The notes under the pieces are model-generated. The model was not told the DNA's origin and did no database searches. It was given only the letters and a program-made list of their open reading frames with translations. Below are positions 14,928 through 24,539 of a stretch of 64,000 nt of DNA, piece by piece (position 1 is the stretch's first letter; every line of letters starts with the position of its first letter). The position numbers were made by a program, and so were the translations under genes. Source of the stretch: JAGQIB01 sp041393395 (GTDB lineage Bacteria > ARS69); contig JAWKKG010000004.1 in the NCBI GenBank assembly GCA_041393395.1, forward strand, positions 124,001-188,000, in the 5' to 3' direction.

Positions 14928-17018
14928 TCATGATTGCTTCCCTCTCCGATCCTCGTCCGACCGAGGAGGACCTTCCTCTTCGGAAGCGGAGACGTGGCTT
15001 TGAGTGGCCGGTTCGATGTCCGAGGCCTCATGGTCCACCTCGTGGCGTTCGCCCGGGTCGATCCCGTCGATGAAGGTCTCCCAGTCGGACGGGAGTGCTG
15101 CACCCTCGAAAGAACAAAGCTCGACGGACACGGACTGGCCCCCGACTGTCCGCCGGGTGCGGCGCAGATCCGCCGAACGGAACGATCCGCGTTCGATCCG
15201 CGCTCCATCCAATCGTGCGCCGAACAGTCGCACGCCGTCCGCCATGCAATCGATGAATCTGCTCCCGGAGAGGTCCGCGCCCGTGAAGACGGCATCTCGA
15301 AGATCGCAGCCCTCAAAGCGAGCGAAAGAGCAGTCAGCTCCCTTGAACTGGGCGCCCGCGAACTGCGTGCCGCGGAAGACCCGCGCCGTCAGGGACTGAA
15401 ACTCCAGATTTGCCTGACTCAAGTCGGCCGTATCGAAGTTCGTGTCGCGGAGATCCGCCTCGCGGAGGTCGGACCGCTTCAAGATCGAACCACTGAGATC
15501 CCTGGACGAAAGATCCTCTCCTCGGAGGGCGATATCCTGGCCTTCCGGCGCGTACCGCGTCAGATCTTCTCCGGGGATCAGCCTCTCCTCGAGAATCATC
15601 TCACGGAGATACGTCCGAATCGGATCAGTGAGCGCCTCGTCCGGTGGAGCGCGTCGCAGGACGCTACGTTTCGCTACACTCCCGCGATCGCTGCCGGCGG
15701 GGTTGGGCACCGAGTCGGAATCCGATCGCCCGGGTTCGGACACGCCCGAAACGATGGCCCTTGCCACGAGGACTTCCAGGAAGCTGAGGTGAACGAAGCG
15801 ATAGACATCGCTCTGATCGTACACAAGAAGCGATCGTCCGGTGAGCTTCCACGTGTCGACATCCTCGCCAAAGGTCCGTGCGTGGTCCTGGACCTCGGAT
15901 CGCGTCAGCTGGAAGCTACCGAGTCCTCCGGGGCGCGTGACCATGTGGAGCGCCAGCTGGCGCAGGAAGCTCAGCGCCGCACTCGGGTCAGGGTCGAGAT
16001 CTCCCTTCCGGCGCTCGAGCCACCCTTGAATCATCTGTTCATAGATCTGATAGGGACGAAGTCGCCAGCGGACCGAGTGCCCCAGAGCTCCTGCGTCGGA
16101 CTCGGCCGCGCGTGGAGGGGACGATCGTGCGGTTCGGTGCACCGTCGCAAGAAGGCTCGCGTCCTCTCGATCGAGGAGGAACTCGAGATAGGCGAGGAGC
16201 ATCGGGCGAGCCGCGATGTCACGCACCTTGGCGACCATCGCGCGAGCGCGGGCCAGACGCGCAGAGTTGTGCGAAAAGCGCTTCCGCAGGACAGCCTGAA
16301 CCTCGGACTCGTCCAACGGTTCGAGATAGCGGATAACGTAGGTGCCGCTGCTGATCGGCCCGGCCGGTGCTGACCCACCGATGGGTGAGAAGAGCTCCGC
16401 GAAGAGCGCCGCGGCCTCATTGAAGAACTGCGTTCGACCCGTAAGGATGACTCGATAAAAAGGGACGGTCAGTTCGTTGAGCTCCCGGACGAAGGTCCCC
16501 ACGTCCTTCCGAGCCACGGGACTTTCATCGAGGCCGTCGAGGAGAAGGACCGTGCTCTCGGGGTGCCGCACCTGTCGCACTCGTTCGAGAGCGTTGGGGT
16601 GTCGGAGTTCCAGAAGAACGCACTCGGTGCGGTTGAGCAGTTGGCGAGACACGAGTGCGAGGATGTTCAGAAGCAGTGCCGACTTTCCCATACCGGGACC
16701 GGCGAGTACGACGACTCGCCGCTCGACGGAGTTTATCCGGAGAAAGCGGGACAAGTAGGGGAGGGCCCTCCAGGACGTCGCTTGGTCGGGCGAGAAGTTG
16801 GGTGAAGTGCGGTCGCCCGTACTCAGTCGCGGCGCGACGTACCAACGGCGTGCATCCGCAACCTTCTCGAGCGTTGCAGGCTCGAGACGTCGGCGCTCCT
16901 GGCGAGTCCGGAGTGTCTTGACTCCTGCGGTCGCCGTGGCGAACACGCCACCCAGGACGGTTAGGGTCTCGGCCAGGTGAGTGTCGAACAGGAATTCGAG
17001 CAGCGTCGCGGCTTCCAT
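14928..17018 (-). CDS. NACHT-type NTPase with C-terminal pentapeptide repeats, possible defence protein
   Basis: From ATG 17018 (AAGGTGG ribosome site) the protein has 696 residues. A hydrophobic N-terminal segment (about 12-35) may anchor it in the membrane. The STAND/NACHT ATPase core follows with Walker A GPGMGKS (about 107-113) and Walker B VLLLDGLDES, where the extra acidic residues are typical of NACHT. A helical region leads to pentapeptide repeats of the A(D/N)LxX kind at about 520-640 (LREADLRDTNFDTADLSQANL). Such NLR-like proteins often act in antiphage defence, with the repeats sensing or scaffolding. Base composition is visibly lower in GC than neighbours, hinting at transfer. An in-frame upstream start at 17168 would add 50 residues. 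Confidence 0.75.
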   Translation of the reverse strand: MEAATLLEFLFDTHLAETLTVLGGVFATATAGVKTLRTRQERRRLEPATLEKVADARRWYVAPRLSTGDRTSPNFSPDQATSWRALPYLSRFLRINSVERRVVVLAGPGMGKSALLLNILALVSRQLLNRTECVLLELRHPNALERVRQVRHPESTVLLLDGLDESPVARKDVGTFVRELNELTVPFYRVILTGRTQFFNEAAALFAELFSPIGGSAPAGPISSGTYVIRYLEPLDESEVQAVLRKRFSHNSARLARARAMVAKVRDIAARPMLLAYLEFLLDREDASLLATVHRTARSSPPRAAESDAGALGHSVRWRLRPYQIYEQMIQGWLERRKGDLDPDPSAALSFLRQLALHMVTRPGGLGSFQLTRSEVQDHARTFGEDVDTWKLTGRSLLVYDQSDVYRFVHLSFLEVLVARAIVSGVSEPGRSDSDSVPNPAGSDRGSVAKRSVLRRAPPDEALTDPIRTYLREMILEERLIPGEDLTRYAPEGQDIALRGEDLSSRDLSGSILKRSDLREADLRDTNFDTADLSQANLEFQSLTARVFRGTQFAGAQFKGADCSFARFEGCDLRDAVFTGADLSGSRFIDCMADGVRLFGARLDGARIERGSFRSADLRRTRRTVGGQSVSVELCSFEGAALPSDWETFIDGIDPGERHEVDHEASDIEPATQSHVSASEEEGPPRSDEDRRGKQS

Positions 17019-17217
17019 GGTCCACCTTGGCTCGCTCTCGAATGGCGGGTCGAGAGACGGTATGGCAACGAATCCGAGGAGCCTGCGGGTGGAACCGAGT
17101 CCACGCCAACCGGAAGCGGCGATCGAGTGGAGCGTCGCGATACTATCGCGAGAGTGGGCAGGCAGCAACAGGCGCGCCGCCGTCGGTCATGAGCCGGAGC
17201 GACGTGGGGGGGCGATC

Positions 17218-19797
17218 CTAACGGTCCCTCCCCGGACGTCCCGCCAGCGCATTCGCGTCGCCGAGCACGGCGGCGAAGGAAAGGCCCCACGCCTCCGCCC
17301 GCACGAGATCCGCCTCGAGCGTCGCGAGGTCCGGGGCGACTCCATTCCGAGCCCGCGCGACCGCGAGTGCACACCGCGCGTGTGCGTGCATCGGGTGCGC
17401 CGCGAGTCCCGCCGACTCCTGGATGGACAGGGCCTCCTCCAGGGCGGCCACCGCCGCGGAGGCGTCGCCGCCGCGATCCGCGAGGATCGCGCTCGCGAGC
17501 AGGACGTCCGCGCGCGCGAGACTCTCGCGATCGCGTGATACCTTGCCGAGCTGCTCCCGGATCACTTGCGCGGCGTCGATCCGGATCGTGCGACCGGCAT
17601 TCGCCTCGGCCTCGAGTCGACGAAGGCGCAGGCCCGCGAGCCACCAGGGCTCGGAATCCCCCCGCTTCACCGCCCGGGCGTACATCGCGTCCATCGTGGC
17701 GAGTCCCGTCTCCGCTTCCCCGGAGAGGACGAGGGCTCGTCCGAGATCGGAGCGCGCCGCGATCGTCTCCACGTGGTCCGGTCCGTAGACGACGTCGAGA
17801 ATGCGGAGCGCCTCTCGCAGGCGTTCGACCGCCTGCCGCTCGTCGCCGGTCTGGGCGTACAGCGAGCCGAGGTTCTGGAGCGTGGTGGCCACGTCGATCG
17901 TGTCGTCGCCGAGGACGCGGCGGCGTGACTCCAGCACGGCCCGCAGCGTGCGCTCCGCCGCAGGGAAGTCGCCCGCGCGGAGCTGGGTCGCGGCCAGATT
18001 GTTGCGCACCACGAGCGTGTGCGGGTGATCCGGGCCGAGCACCGAGTCCAGCTCGCTCAGTGCGCGCCCGTACGCGTCGGCGGCCGCGGGCAGGTTGCCG
18101 GCGTGCCACTCGGTGTTGCCGCGTTCGTTCCACACCCGCGCCAGCCCCAGGGAAGGCGAGGGGGAGCAGATCGTGGCGATGCGGGTGGCGCGATCCAGCA
18201 GGTCGCGACGTGCGTCGAGATCCGCGAGGGCGGGCTGCAGATCGAGCAGTGCGGCGAGGGTCTCCGGCGACTCCGGTCCGTAGCGGACCTCGGTTCGGTG
18301 GAGCGCGTCCTCGAGGAGCGGGCGGGCGACGGCGGCACCGTCGAGATTGAAGGAGTTGCGGGCACGGGCCGACTCGAGCTCGAGGACCTCGTCCTCCCGT
18401 CCGGCTGCCTGGGCATCCGACAGGGCCCTCTCCAGCAGCGCCCGCTCCTCCGTGAGCTCGCTTCGCGTGCGACGCAGCTCCGCGAAGGTGCGCCAGAGCT
18501 TCACGCGAACGCCGGGCAGATCCGTCAGATCGTCCACCCGCTCCTCGCCGAGCCGGATCAGACCGCGCACGCCGAGCGAGTCGGCGCCCGGGTTCACGCG
18601 CGGATTCGTGGACTCGAGGAGCCCCACCAGAAAGCCGGAGACACGGTCCGACTCGTCGCGGGCGGCGACGGCCGCGTCGCGCTCGTGTTCCAGCGCCCGC
18701 CCGGATCGCCAGGACGAGATGCCGAACGTCACGAGCAACGTCGCGATCAGTGCGGCGGAAACAGTCGCTCCCCGGTTGCGGCGCAGGAATCTCGCCGTTC
18801 GGTACCGGAGCGTGTCGGGCTTCGCCCGCACGGGCAGTCCGGCGAGCGCGCGGTCGACGTCATCACCGAGCTCGCCCGCCGATCGGTAGCGTCGCTCCGG
18901 CTCCTCGTGGAGGGCCTGCGCCACGATGGCCTGCAGCTCACCCTTCTCTCCGGCGAGCTCGCGGAGCAACACGCCGAGGGCCCAGACGTCGGTCGCGGTC
19001 GTCAGCGGCCGACCGAGTCGCTGCTCGGGGGCGGCGCGCTCGGGAGTGAACAGCGCCTCGCCCTCGCCCGTGACGGCGGCGCCCTCCGCATCCGACGCCA
19101 GCAGCTTCGCGATCCCGAAGTCCAGGAGCATCGGACGGCCGTCGCTCGTCACGAGGATGTTGGAGGGCTTGAGATCGCGGTGCACCACGAGGTTCGTGTG
19201 CGCGTACTGGACCACGTCGCACAGCGTGCGGAACAGGCGGAGCCGCTCGCGATTCGAGAGGGAGGACTCCTCGCACCATCGATCGATCGGCGTGCCGTCG
19301 ACGTACTGCATCACGAGGAACGGCACGCCGTCGGCCGTGATCCCGCCGTCCAGCAGGCCGGCGATGTTCGGGTGGGTCAGGCGGGCCAGGAGCTGTCGCT
19401 CGCGCTCGAAACGCTCCACGAGCGCGGCCGCGCGCCAGCCGGCACGCATGAGCTTGAGCGCGCCCCACTGCTCGAAGCCCGCGTTCCGGCGCTCGGCGAG
19501 CCAGACCTCGCCCATGCCGCCGCGACCGAGCAGGTGCACCAGTCGCCACGGGCCGACGTCCTGCCCGCTCACGGCGATCGGGTGGTCGGCGATCTCGGCG
19601 AGTCGTTCCGAGCGGAGCACCGATCCCTCGACCGTGAGTGCGCGCTCGTCGGAGGCGGCGGTTAGGGTGGCGCGCACTTCCTCCCGGAGCGCCGCGTCCT
19701 CGCACTCCCTTTCGAGAAAGCGATCCCGGTCCTCTTCCGGCAGTTCGAGCGCGCGAAAGAACAGGTCTTCCAGGAGCCGCCACCGGGTCGCGGTCAA
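17218..19797 (-). CDS. Membrane-bound serine/threonine protein kinase with TPR repeats
   Basis: A TTG start at 19797 gives 859 residues and the MTxxRWRLLEDLFFRALELP opening typical of these kinases. The Hanks kinase domain (about 84-310) has GRGGMGEVW, Lys115 in GALKLM, the catalytic loop HRDLKPSN (206-213) and DFGIAK (226-231), so it should be active. One membrane segment follows (about 325-345), then TPRs to the end, including tandem LGPDHPHTL and YGPDHVETI-type repeats. The start lies 8 bases beyond the stop of the ECF sigma factor gene upstream, so the two are co-translated. Such pairs probably form a signalling unit; the signal is unknown. Confidence 0.88.
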   Translation of the reverse strand: MTATRWRLLEDLFFRALELPEEDRDRFLERECEDAALREEVRATLTAASDERALTVEGSVLRSERLAEIADHPIAVSGQDVGPWRLVHLLGRGGMGEVWLAERRNAGFEQWGALKLMRAGWRAAALVERFERERQLLARLTHPNIAGLLDGGITADGVPFLVMQYVDGTPIDRWCEESSLSNRERLRLFRTLCDVVQYAHTNLVVHRDLKPSNILVTSDGRPMLLDFGIAKLLASDAEGAAVTGEGEALFTPERAAPEQRLGRPLTTATDVWALGVLLRELAGEKGELQAIVAQALHEEPERRYRSAGELGDDVDRALAGLPVRAKPDTLRYRTARFLRRNRGATVSAALIATLLVTFGISSWRSGRALEHERDAAVAARDESDRVSGFLVGLLESTNPRVNPGADSLGVRGLIRLGEERVDDLTDLPGVRVKLWRTFAELRRTRSELTEERALLERALSDAQAAGREDEVLELESARARNSFNLDGAAVARPLLEDALHRTEVRYGPESPETLAALLDLQPALADLDARRDLLDRATRIATICSPSPSLGLARVWNERGNTEWHAGNLPAAADAYGRALSELDSVLGPDHPHTLVVRNNLAATQLRAGDFPAAERTLRAVLESRRRVLGDDTIDVATTLQNLGSLYAQTGDERQAVERLREALRILDVVYGPDHVETIAARSDLGRALVLSGEAETGLATMDAMYARAVKRGDSEPWWLAGLRLRRLEAEANAGRTIRIDAAQVIREQLGKVSRDRESLARADVLLASAILADRGGDASAAVAALEEALSIQESAGLAAHPMHAHARCALAVARARNGVAPDLATLEADLVRAEAWGLSFAAVLGDANALAGRPGRDR

Positions 19798-19804
19798 CGG
19801 GGAC

Positions 19805-20383
19805 TCACTCGCCGGGCATTTCGAGCGCTCCGGCGACTTCTTTCCGGAGCCACGCGCGCGCGAGCACCCAGTCCCGCTGCACGGTCTTGGTCGATACGTC
19901 GCGCAGGGCCGCGATCTCCTCCACGGACATCCCGGAGAAGAACCGCATCTCCACGACCTCGGCCGCGCGCGGGTTCTCCCGGGCGAGGCGAGACAACGCG
20001 TCCTCCAGCGCCAGCAGTTCGTCGGCCTCGCGTTCCGTGAGCCACGATTCCACGTCCTCGAGCGGCAAGCGCTCCCATTCGCCACCACGCTTCGATGCCT
20101 TGCGCGCCCGGGCGTGATCCACGAGCACACGACGCATCGTGGCGGCCGCGACCGCGAAGAAGCGGGTGCGGCTCTCCGCGTCGATCCGGTCCTGCCGCAC
20201 GAGGCGCAGGTACGCCTCGTTCACGAGGGCGGTGGCCCCCAGCGTGTGGTCCCGCCGCTCGGCGAGGAGGCGGCCCCGGGCGATCCCCTTGAGGTCACCG
20301 TACAGGACCTCGACGACCCGCTCGAGCGCGGAGGCGTCTCCGGCCGCCAGGGCCCGGAGGGCCCCCGTCACGTCGCGTTCCAT
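19805..20383 (-). CDS. ECF-family RNA polymerase sigma factor
   Basis: A 192-residue sigma-70-type factor of the ECF class, close to the acidobacterial-type group found beside Ser/Thr kinases. Region 2 runs over LGATALVNEAYLRL to FFAVAAATMRRVLVDHARAR, region 4 over VVEMRFFSGMSVEEIAALRDVSTKTVQRDW with a clear HTH. ATG at 20383 is preferred to 20464 because family members start near ExDVTxALRALAAGD; no Shine-Dalgarno is seen. No anti-sigma factor gene is next to it; the adjacent kinase may control it instead. Confidence 0.88.
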   Translation of the reverse strand: MERDVTGALRALAAGDASALERVVEVLYGDLKGIARGRLLAERRDHTLGATALVNEAYLRLVRQDRIDAESRTRFFAVAAATMRRVLVDHARARKASKRGGEWERLPLEDVESWLTEREADELLALEDALSRLARENPRAAEVVEMRFFSGMSVEEIAALRDVSTKTVQRDWVLARAWLRKEVAGALEMPGE

Positions 20384-20544
20384 GGGGGAATCGTAGCGAA
20401 TGCCCCGGCCGGGGTAAACGCGCCCCCACCCGGAGACGCGGGAATCGCACTCGGGATCGGACATTTCGTGTCCGATCCGGGGACGGTTTTCCGCGACAAC
20501 GCACGTGAGGGGAATCGCCGCCCCGGGAACCGACGGAGGAATCC

Positions 20545-21348
20545 ATGTTCAAGAACTTCGGGCGGGTCTCGGCCGTGGCCGCCGCCTTCATCCTGTTGCT
20601 CGTCGCGGGCCGCGCCTCGGCCCAGATCGTGATCGACCCGAACGAGACCACGATTCCGTTCGGTCTCCAGTGCAACGAGATCTGGACCGACGCGGGCCTG
20701 GATCTCAAGTTCGTGCCCACGAACGCGTCCGACGCCTGCCCCGGGATCTGTGTGTTCGAGCCCATTCCGAACGCGGTGTCGATGCTCGGCCGCCTCGTCG
20801 TGGACCTCACGGACGTGCCGGGACTCATCCTTTCGGTGGCGGTCGACGTCGAGCCGTTCTGCGCCCCCGGGTGCACCCGGGCCTTCGTGTACGAGAACGG
20901 GGTGGTGATCGACTCCACCGCGAACGCAACGTCGCCGAACTACCAGACGCTCACGGTGCAGGCCGGACCGAACCTCGTGGACGAGTTCGTGGTGTCCGGC
21001 TGCGAGACCTTCGTGCACGAGATCCGGATCACGGTCGCCACGGCGAACGGCGTGGAGGACGTGGCGTGGCCCGCGCGACTCGACGTGGGGGCGCCGGCTC
21101 CGAACCCGTTCTCGCGGGAGACGTCCGTGGCGTTGAGCCTGCGGGAAGCGGGGCGGGTGCGATTGACCGTGTACGACGTTCGCGGTACGCGAGTCCGCGC
21201 CACGACCAAGCAACTCGCGGCCGGGATTCACTCGCTCACCTGGGACGGACGCACGGACGCCGGTATCCGCGCGCCGGGAGGCGTCTACTTCTGCGACGTG
21301 AGCACGGGGGCGGAAACGGCGAGGCGAAAGGTCGTGCTGGTGCGCTGA
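20545..21348 (+). CDS. Secreted protein with FlgD-type C-terminal domain, function unknown
   Basis: This 267-residue protein has a signal peptide (residues 1-26, cleavage after ASA) and a GGAGG ribosome site. The middle (27-180) is Cys-containing beta-rich sequence of no family I recognise. The last 80 residues (APAPNPFSRETSVALSL ... YDVRGTRVR ... LTWDGRTDAGIRAPGGVYF) are a FlgD-like Ig domain like those of three other proteins here. It starts 162 bases from the divergent sigma factor gene, so it may be regulated with it. Stop codons of this gene and the convergent metallophosphatase are one base apart. Confidence 0.75.
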   Translation: MFKNFGRVSAVAAAFILLLVAGRASAQIVIDPNETTIPFGLQCNEIWTDAGLDLKFVPTNASDACPGICVFEPIPNAVSMLGRLVVDLTDVPGLILSVAVDVEPFCAPGCTRAFVYENGVVIDSTANATSPNYQTLTVQAGPNLVDEFVVSGCETFVHEIRITVATANGVEDVAWPARLDVGAPAPNPFSRETSVALSLREAGRVRLTVYDVRGTRVRATTKQLAAGIHSLTWDGRTDAGIRAPGGVYFCDVSTGAETARRKVVLVR

Positions 21349-21349
21349 C

Positions 21350-22948
21350 CTACGGCGTGAGCACCACGCGTGTCGTCGCCCCGGCGCCGCTCGCCTGACG
21401 GGCGCGCGCGAGATACGTTCCGGCCGCGGCCGGGTGCCCCTCCTCGTCGGTGCCGTCCCAGGCGCAGCGGTGGGCCCCGGCCGACCACTCGGTCACGATC
21501 AGCCGGCGGACGAGCCGTCCGGCCACGTCGTAGATCGCGAGGTCGGTGACGGGCTCGAGCGCGTGCGGCGCGGCGGGCCGGAACTCCACCTGCACGGGGC
21601 CGCGGCCGGCGGGGTTCGGCCAGGCGCGCAGGGAAGCGGCGATGGACGGCGCCGGCGGTCCGTCGACCGAACCGTTCGTCGCCGGATCGAGCAGCGGCCA
21701 GGAGTTCTCGTAGATCAGGCTGTCGGTGTACGCCTCCTGGACGAACATCGACACCTGATCCGTCCCTACCTCGAAGCGGACGGAGCCCCAGAGGTCCTGG
21801 AACGCGTGGACGAGGGTTCCCGGAGGAACCAGCGACAGATCCGGGAATCCGAACCCGCGATGGATCCACCCGCCGGCCGTCCCGAGCGTGACGTAGACGA
21901 CGCCGCGGAAATCGTCGCGTTCGTTGCGGAGGATCGGCACCGTTTCCGAGAAGCAGTGCTGATCGCCGGAGATCATGAACACACGCTTCACGTTCGGGCG
22001 CCGATCCGGGATGGACTCGAGGTCCCGGAGGAACGAGACCGCGCCCGTACGCAACGTCTCGGGATCCGCGGGGCTCCAGGTTCCGGAGCGCCGGATGTTC
22101 GGCCGGCAGGAGAAATGCTCGACCCCGTAGTACGTGCGGTGCGCCGCCACGAACACGACCTCGACCGTGGAGGGCAGGGCGTCGATCGTGGCGTTCAGCC
22201 ACTGCCGCTGAGGTGAGGCGGCGTGGTTGAGGCCGTCGTTCGGGACGTCGACCCACGCGTAGCAAAGCGTGTCGCCGCTGTCGGAGTTGTTGCTCACGGC
22301 GATCCACGCGACACGTGGTGGCGATCCGATCAGCACCGACGCCCAGCGTCGCGTGGCGTACGGAGGCGTGAGCGAGTCGCAGGCAAAGAGCGGTTCCCGC
22401 CAGTTCGCGGGGGCGTAGTGATTGCGCGGGTCCCGCCAGTAAAGCGCGCCGGTCGAGTCGTTTCCGGCGTCGGCCTCGTGGTTGCCCATGCCGAACGCCT
22501 TCGCTCCCGGAATGCGATCCCAGTACTGGAAGAAGCGCTCCTCCGCCCACGGCTCCAGTGCGGAGCGCGACGTGATGCCCACGTCGCCGTCCAGGAACGT
22601 GAAGTCCGGGCGGACGGGCCGGACGTTCAGATGGTCGATGATCGCCCCGAAGGTGTCGCAGCAGGAGATCGAATCGGCGCAGGGCGGGGAAGGGCACCGG
22701 GGAGCGGTGTCCTCGCAAAGGAACGGGCAGTGCGAGTCCGAGAGGACGTCGACGACGATCCGGTCCTGATCGGAGGCGCGTAGCTCCAGGTCGGCGGCCG
22801 ACGCGGGAGCGGCGGCGCCCAGCAACGAGGCGAGGATCAAGGCCACCCGGTTGCGCACGGCGCCCCGGCGCCACGCGGCGCAGGTCGGGACAGGTCGGGT
22901 CGGGGCCGCCGAGCGCGAAACCGCCGGCCTGCGAAGACACGCGACCAT
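21350..22948 (-). CDS. Secreted calcineurin-like metallophosphatase with FlgD-type C-terminal domain
   Basis: Metallophosphoesterase of 532 residues with the dimetal motifs D-x-H (VLSDSHCP), GD (FLDGDVG), GNHE (GMGNHEAD), a His in VAAHRTY and GDxH (ISGDQHC). This resembles purple acid phosphatase/alkaline phosphatase D-like enzymes acting outside the cell on phosphate esters. ATG 22948 has a GGAG site 5 bases before it, but the hydrophobic signal (VALILASLLGAAAPASA) begins only at residue 35, so a GTG at 22858 is a possible true start. The C-terminus is a FlgD-like Ig domain (CAWDG ... AAGTYLARA). Substrate unknown. Confidence 0.82.
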   Translation of the reverse strand: MVACLRRPAVSRSAAPTRPVPTCAAWRRGAVRNRVALILASLLGAAAPASAADLELRASDQDRIVVDVLSDSHCPFLCEDTAPRCPSPPCADSISCCDTFGAIIDHLNVRPVRPDFTFLDGDVGITSRSALEPWAEERFFQYWDRIPGAKAFGMGNHEADAGNDSTGALYWRDPRNHYAPANWREPLFACDSLTPPYATRRWASVLIGSPPRVAWIAVSNNSDSGDTLCYAWVDVPNDGLNHAASPQRQWLNATIDALPSTVEVVFVAAHRTYYGVEHFSCRPNIRRSGTWSPADPETLRTGAVSFLRDLESIPDRRPNVKRVFMISGDQHCFSETVPILRNERDDFRGVVYVTLGTAGGWIHRGFGFPDLSLVPPGTLVHAFQDLWGSVRFEVGTDQVSMFVQEAYTDSLIYENSWPLLDPATNGSVDGPPAPSIAASLRAWPNPAGRGPVQVEFRPAAPHALEPVTDLAIYDVAGRLVRRLIVTEWSAGAHRCAWDGTDEEGHPAAAGTYLARARQASGAGATTRVVLTP

Positions 22949-23089
22949 GGCGACTCCGGCTCCCGGAACGAAGTGAGTCTAGAGGTTCGCCTCTGTCGAT
23001 TTCAAGTCCCGCAAGTACCGGCGGGCGCCTCGAGTACGGGCGTCGGAGCCGATGCGCCGGTGACGGCGGGTCCCCAGCGCATCCCGCCC

Positions 23090-23117
23090 TTGTCGGGCCC
23101 GGACGGCCCGATAAAAT
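23090..23117 (+). promoter_or_regulatory. Candidate promoter with an internal palindrome before citrate synthase
   Basis: TTGTCG (23090-23095) and TAAAAT (23112-23117) are spaced 16 bases, close to sigma-70 consensus and rare in such GC-rich DNA. The spacer contains a perfect inverted repeat TCGGGCC-N5-GGCCCGA (23093-23111), a candidate repressor site. The rest of the 286-base gap (22949-23234) shows nothing else. Confidence 0.45.
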
Positions 23118-23234
23118 GGGACCGGAGGGTCAACAACTCCCAGGGGCCCCTCCGCCGGGGAGGGCGGCACCTCTTCCGGCGGCCACGTGACGCCGACGCC
23201 ACGCGGGGGCGGAGCGTCGGCAGAGAGGTGCGCC

Positions 23235-24539
23235 ATGGCCACCATTCACGACGCGCTCGCCCGGAAGATCCCCCGGTGGCGAGACGAGATCCGTGCGCTG
23301 ATCCAGGCGCACGGCGACGACAAGATCAGCGATGTGACGGTCCGCCAGGCCTACGGCGGAATGCGCGGAATCACCTGCATGGTCTGCGACACGTCGGAGG
23401 TGCCGCCGGATCGCGGCCTTCTCGTGCGCGACACGCCGATCGCGGACCTCACCGATCGGACCCCCGAGGAGGTCTTCTTCCTCCTCTGCACCGGCGAGCT
23501 GCCGAACGCGAGCGAGGTCGAGTCGCTGCACGAGGAGTTCGTGCGGCGCGCGCACGTTCCGAACTACGTCTGGAAGGTGCTCGAGGCGATGCCGCCGGAC
23601 TCGCATCCGATGTGCATGCTCGACACCGCGATCCTCGTGATGGAGCGCGAGTCCAAGTTCCGCGAGCGCTACACCGCCGGTCTCGAGAAGGAGGACTACT
23701 GGGAGCCCACGCTCGAGGATTCGCTCACGCTGCTCGCGCGCCTGCCCGCGATCGCGGCCGGCGTGTATCGCATGCGCTTCCACAAGGGCGAGCGGATCGC
23801 GCCGGACCCGCAGCGCGGCTGGGCGGGGAACTTCGCCCACATGCTCGGAATCGCCGACCCCAAGCGGGAGTTCGCGGACTGCGTGCGCCTGTACCTCGTG
23901 CTCCACTGCGATCACGAGGGCGGCAACGTCTCCGCGCACGCGTCGCATCTCGTGGCCTCCGCGCTGTCGGACGCGTACTACGCGGTCTCCGCGGGGTTGA
24001 ACGGTCTGTCCGGTCCGCTGCACGGTCTCGCGAACCAGGAGTGCCTCGGCTGGATCCTCCAGGTGCTCGAGCGCTTCGACGGCGTCCCGACCGACGACCA
24101 GCTCCGTCAGTTCGCGTGGGACACGCTGAACTCCGGGCGCGTCATTCCGGGCTACGGACACGCGGTGCTGCGGGTCACCGATCCGCGGTTCACGGCGCTG
24201 CGGGACTTCGGGATGAAGCACTTCCCCGACGATCCCGCGATGAAGATGGTCGATCAGGTGTTCCGCATCGTGCCCGAAGTGCTGCGCGAGCAAGGCAAGG
24301 CCAAGAATCCGTGGCCGAACGTGGATGCCGCGTCCGGCGCGCTGCTGTACCACTACGGGATGAAGGAGTTCTCGTACTACACGGTCATGTTCTCGGTGTC
24401 GCGGGCGCTCGGGATGTGCGCGCAGATGATCATGGACCGGGCGCGGGGTGAGCCGATCGAGCGCCCGAAGTCCGTCACGACCGCGCACCTCAAGGCGCGC
24501 GTCGAGGCGGCCGCCGGCGGTGCGAGCGCGCGCGGATGA
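23235..24539 (+). CDS. gltA: Citrate synthase, eukaryotic/type I-like
   Basis: Condenses oxaloacetate and acetyl-CoA to citrate. The 434-residue sequence is closer to mitochondrial than to usual bacterial enzymes: EGGNVSAHASHLVASALSD, SGPLHGLANQECL (catalytic His), IPGYGHAVLR (second His), PNVDAASGALLYHYGM (Asp) and the C-terminal VSRALG ... ERPKS. The active residues are all present. ATG 23235 is chosen for its GAGAGG site and because it fits the family N-terminus. The stop overlaps the CoA-transferase start by four bases, an unusual operon partner; a related condensation (for example with another acyl-CoA) cannot be excluded. Confidence 0.88.
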   Translation: MATIHDALARKIPRWRDEIRALIQAHGDDKISDVTVRQAYGGMRGITCMVCDTSEVPPDRGLLVRDTPIADLTDRTPEEVFFLLCTGELPNASEVESLHEEFVRRAHVPNYVWKVLEAMPPDSHPMCMLDTAILVMERESKFRERYTAGLEKEDYWEPTLEDSLTLLARLPAIAAGVYRMRFHKGERIAPDPQRGWAGNFAHMLGIADPKREFADCVRLYLVLHCDHEGGNVSAHASHLVASALSDAYYAVSAGLNGLSGPLHGLANQECLGWILQVLERFDGVPTDDQLRQFAWDTLNSGRVIPGYGHAVLRVTDPRFTALRDFGMKHFPDDPAMKMVDQVFRIVPEVLREQGKAKNPWPNVDAASGALLYHYGMKEFSYYTVMFSVSRALGMCAQMIMDRARGEPIERPKSVTTAHLKARVEAAAGGASARG

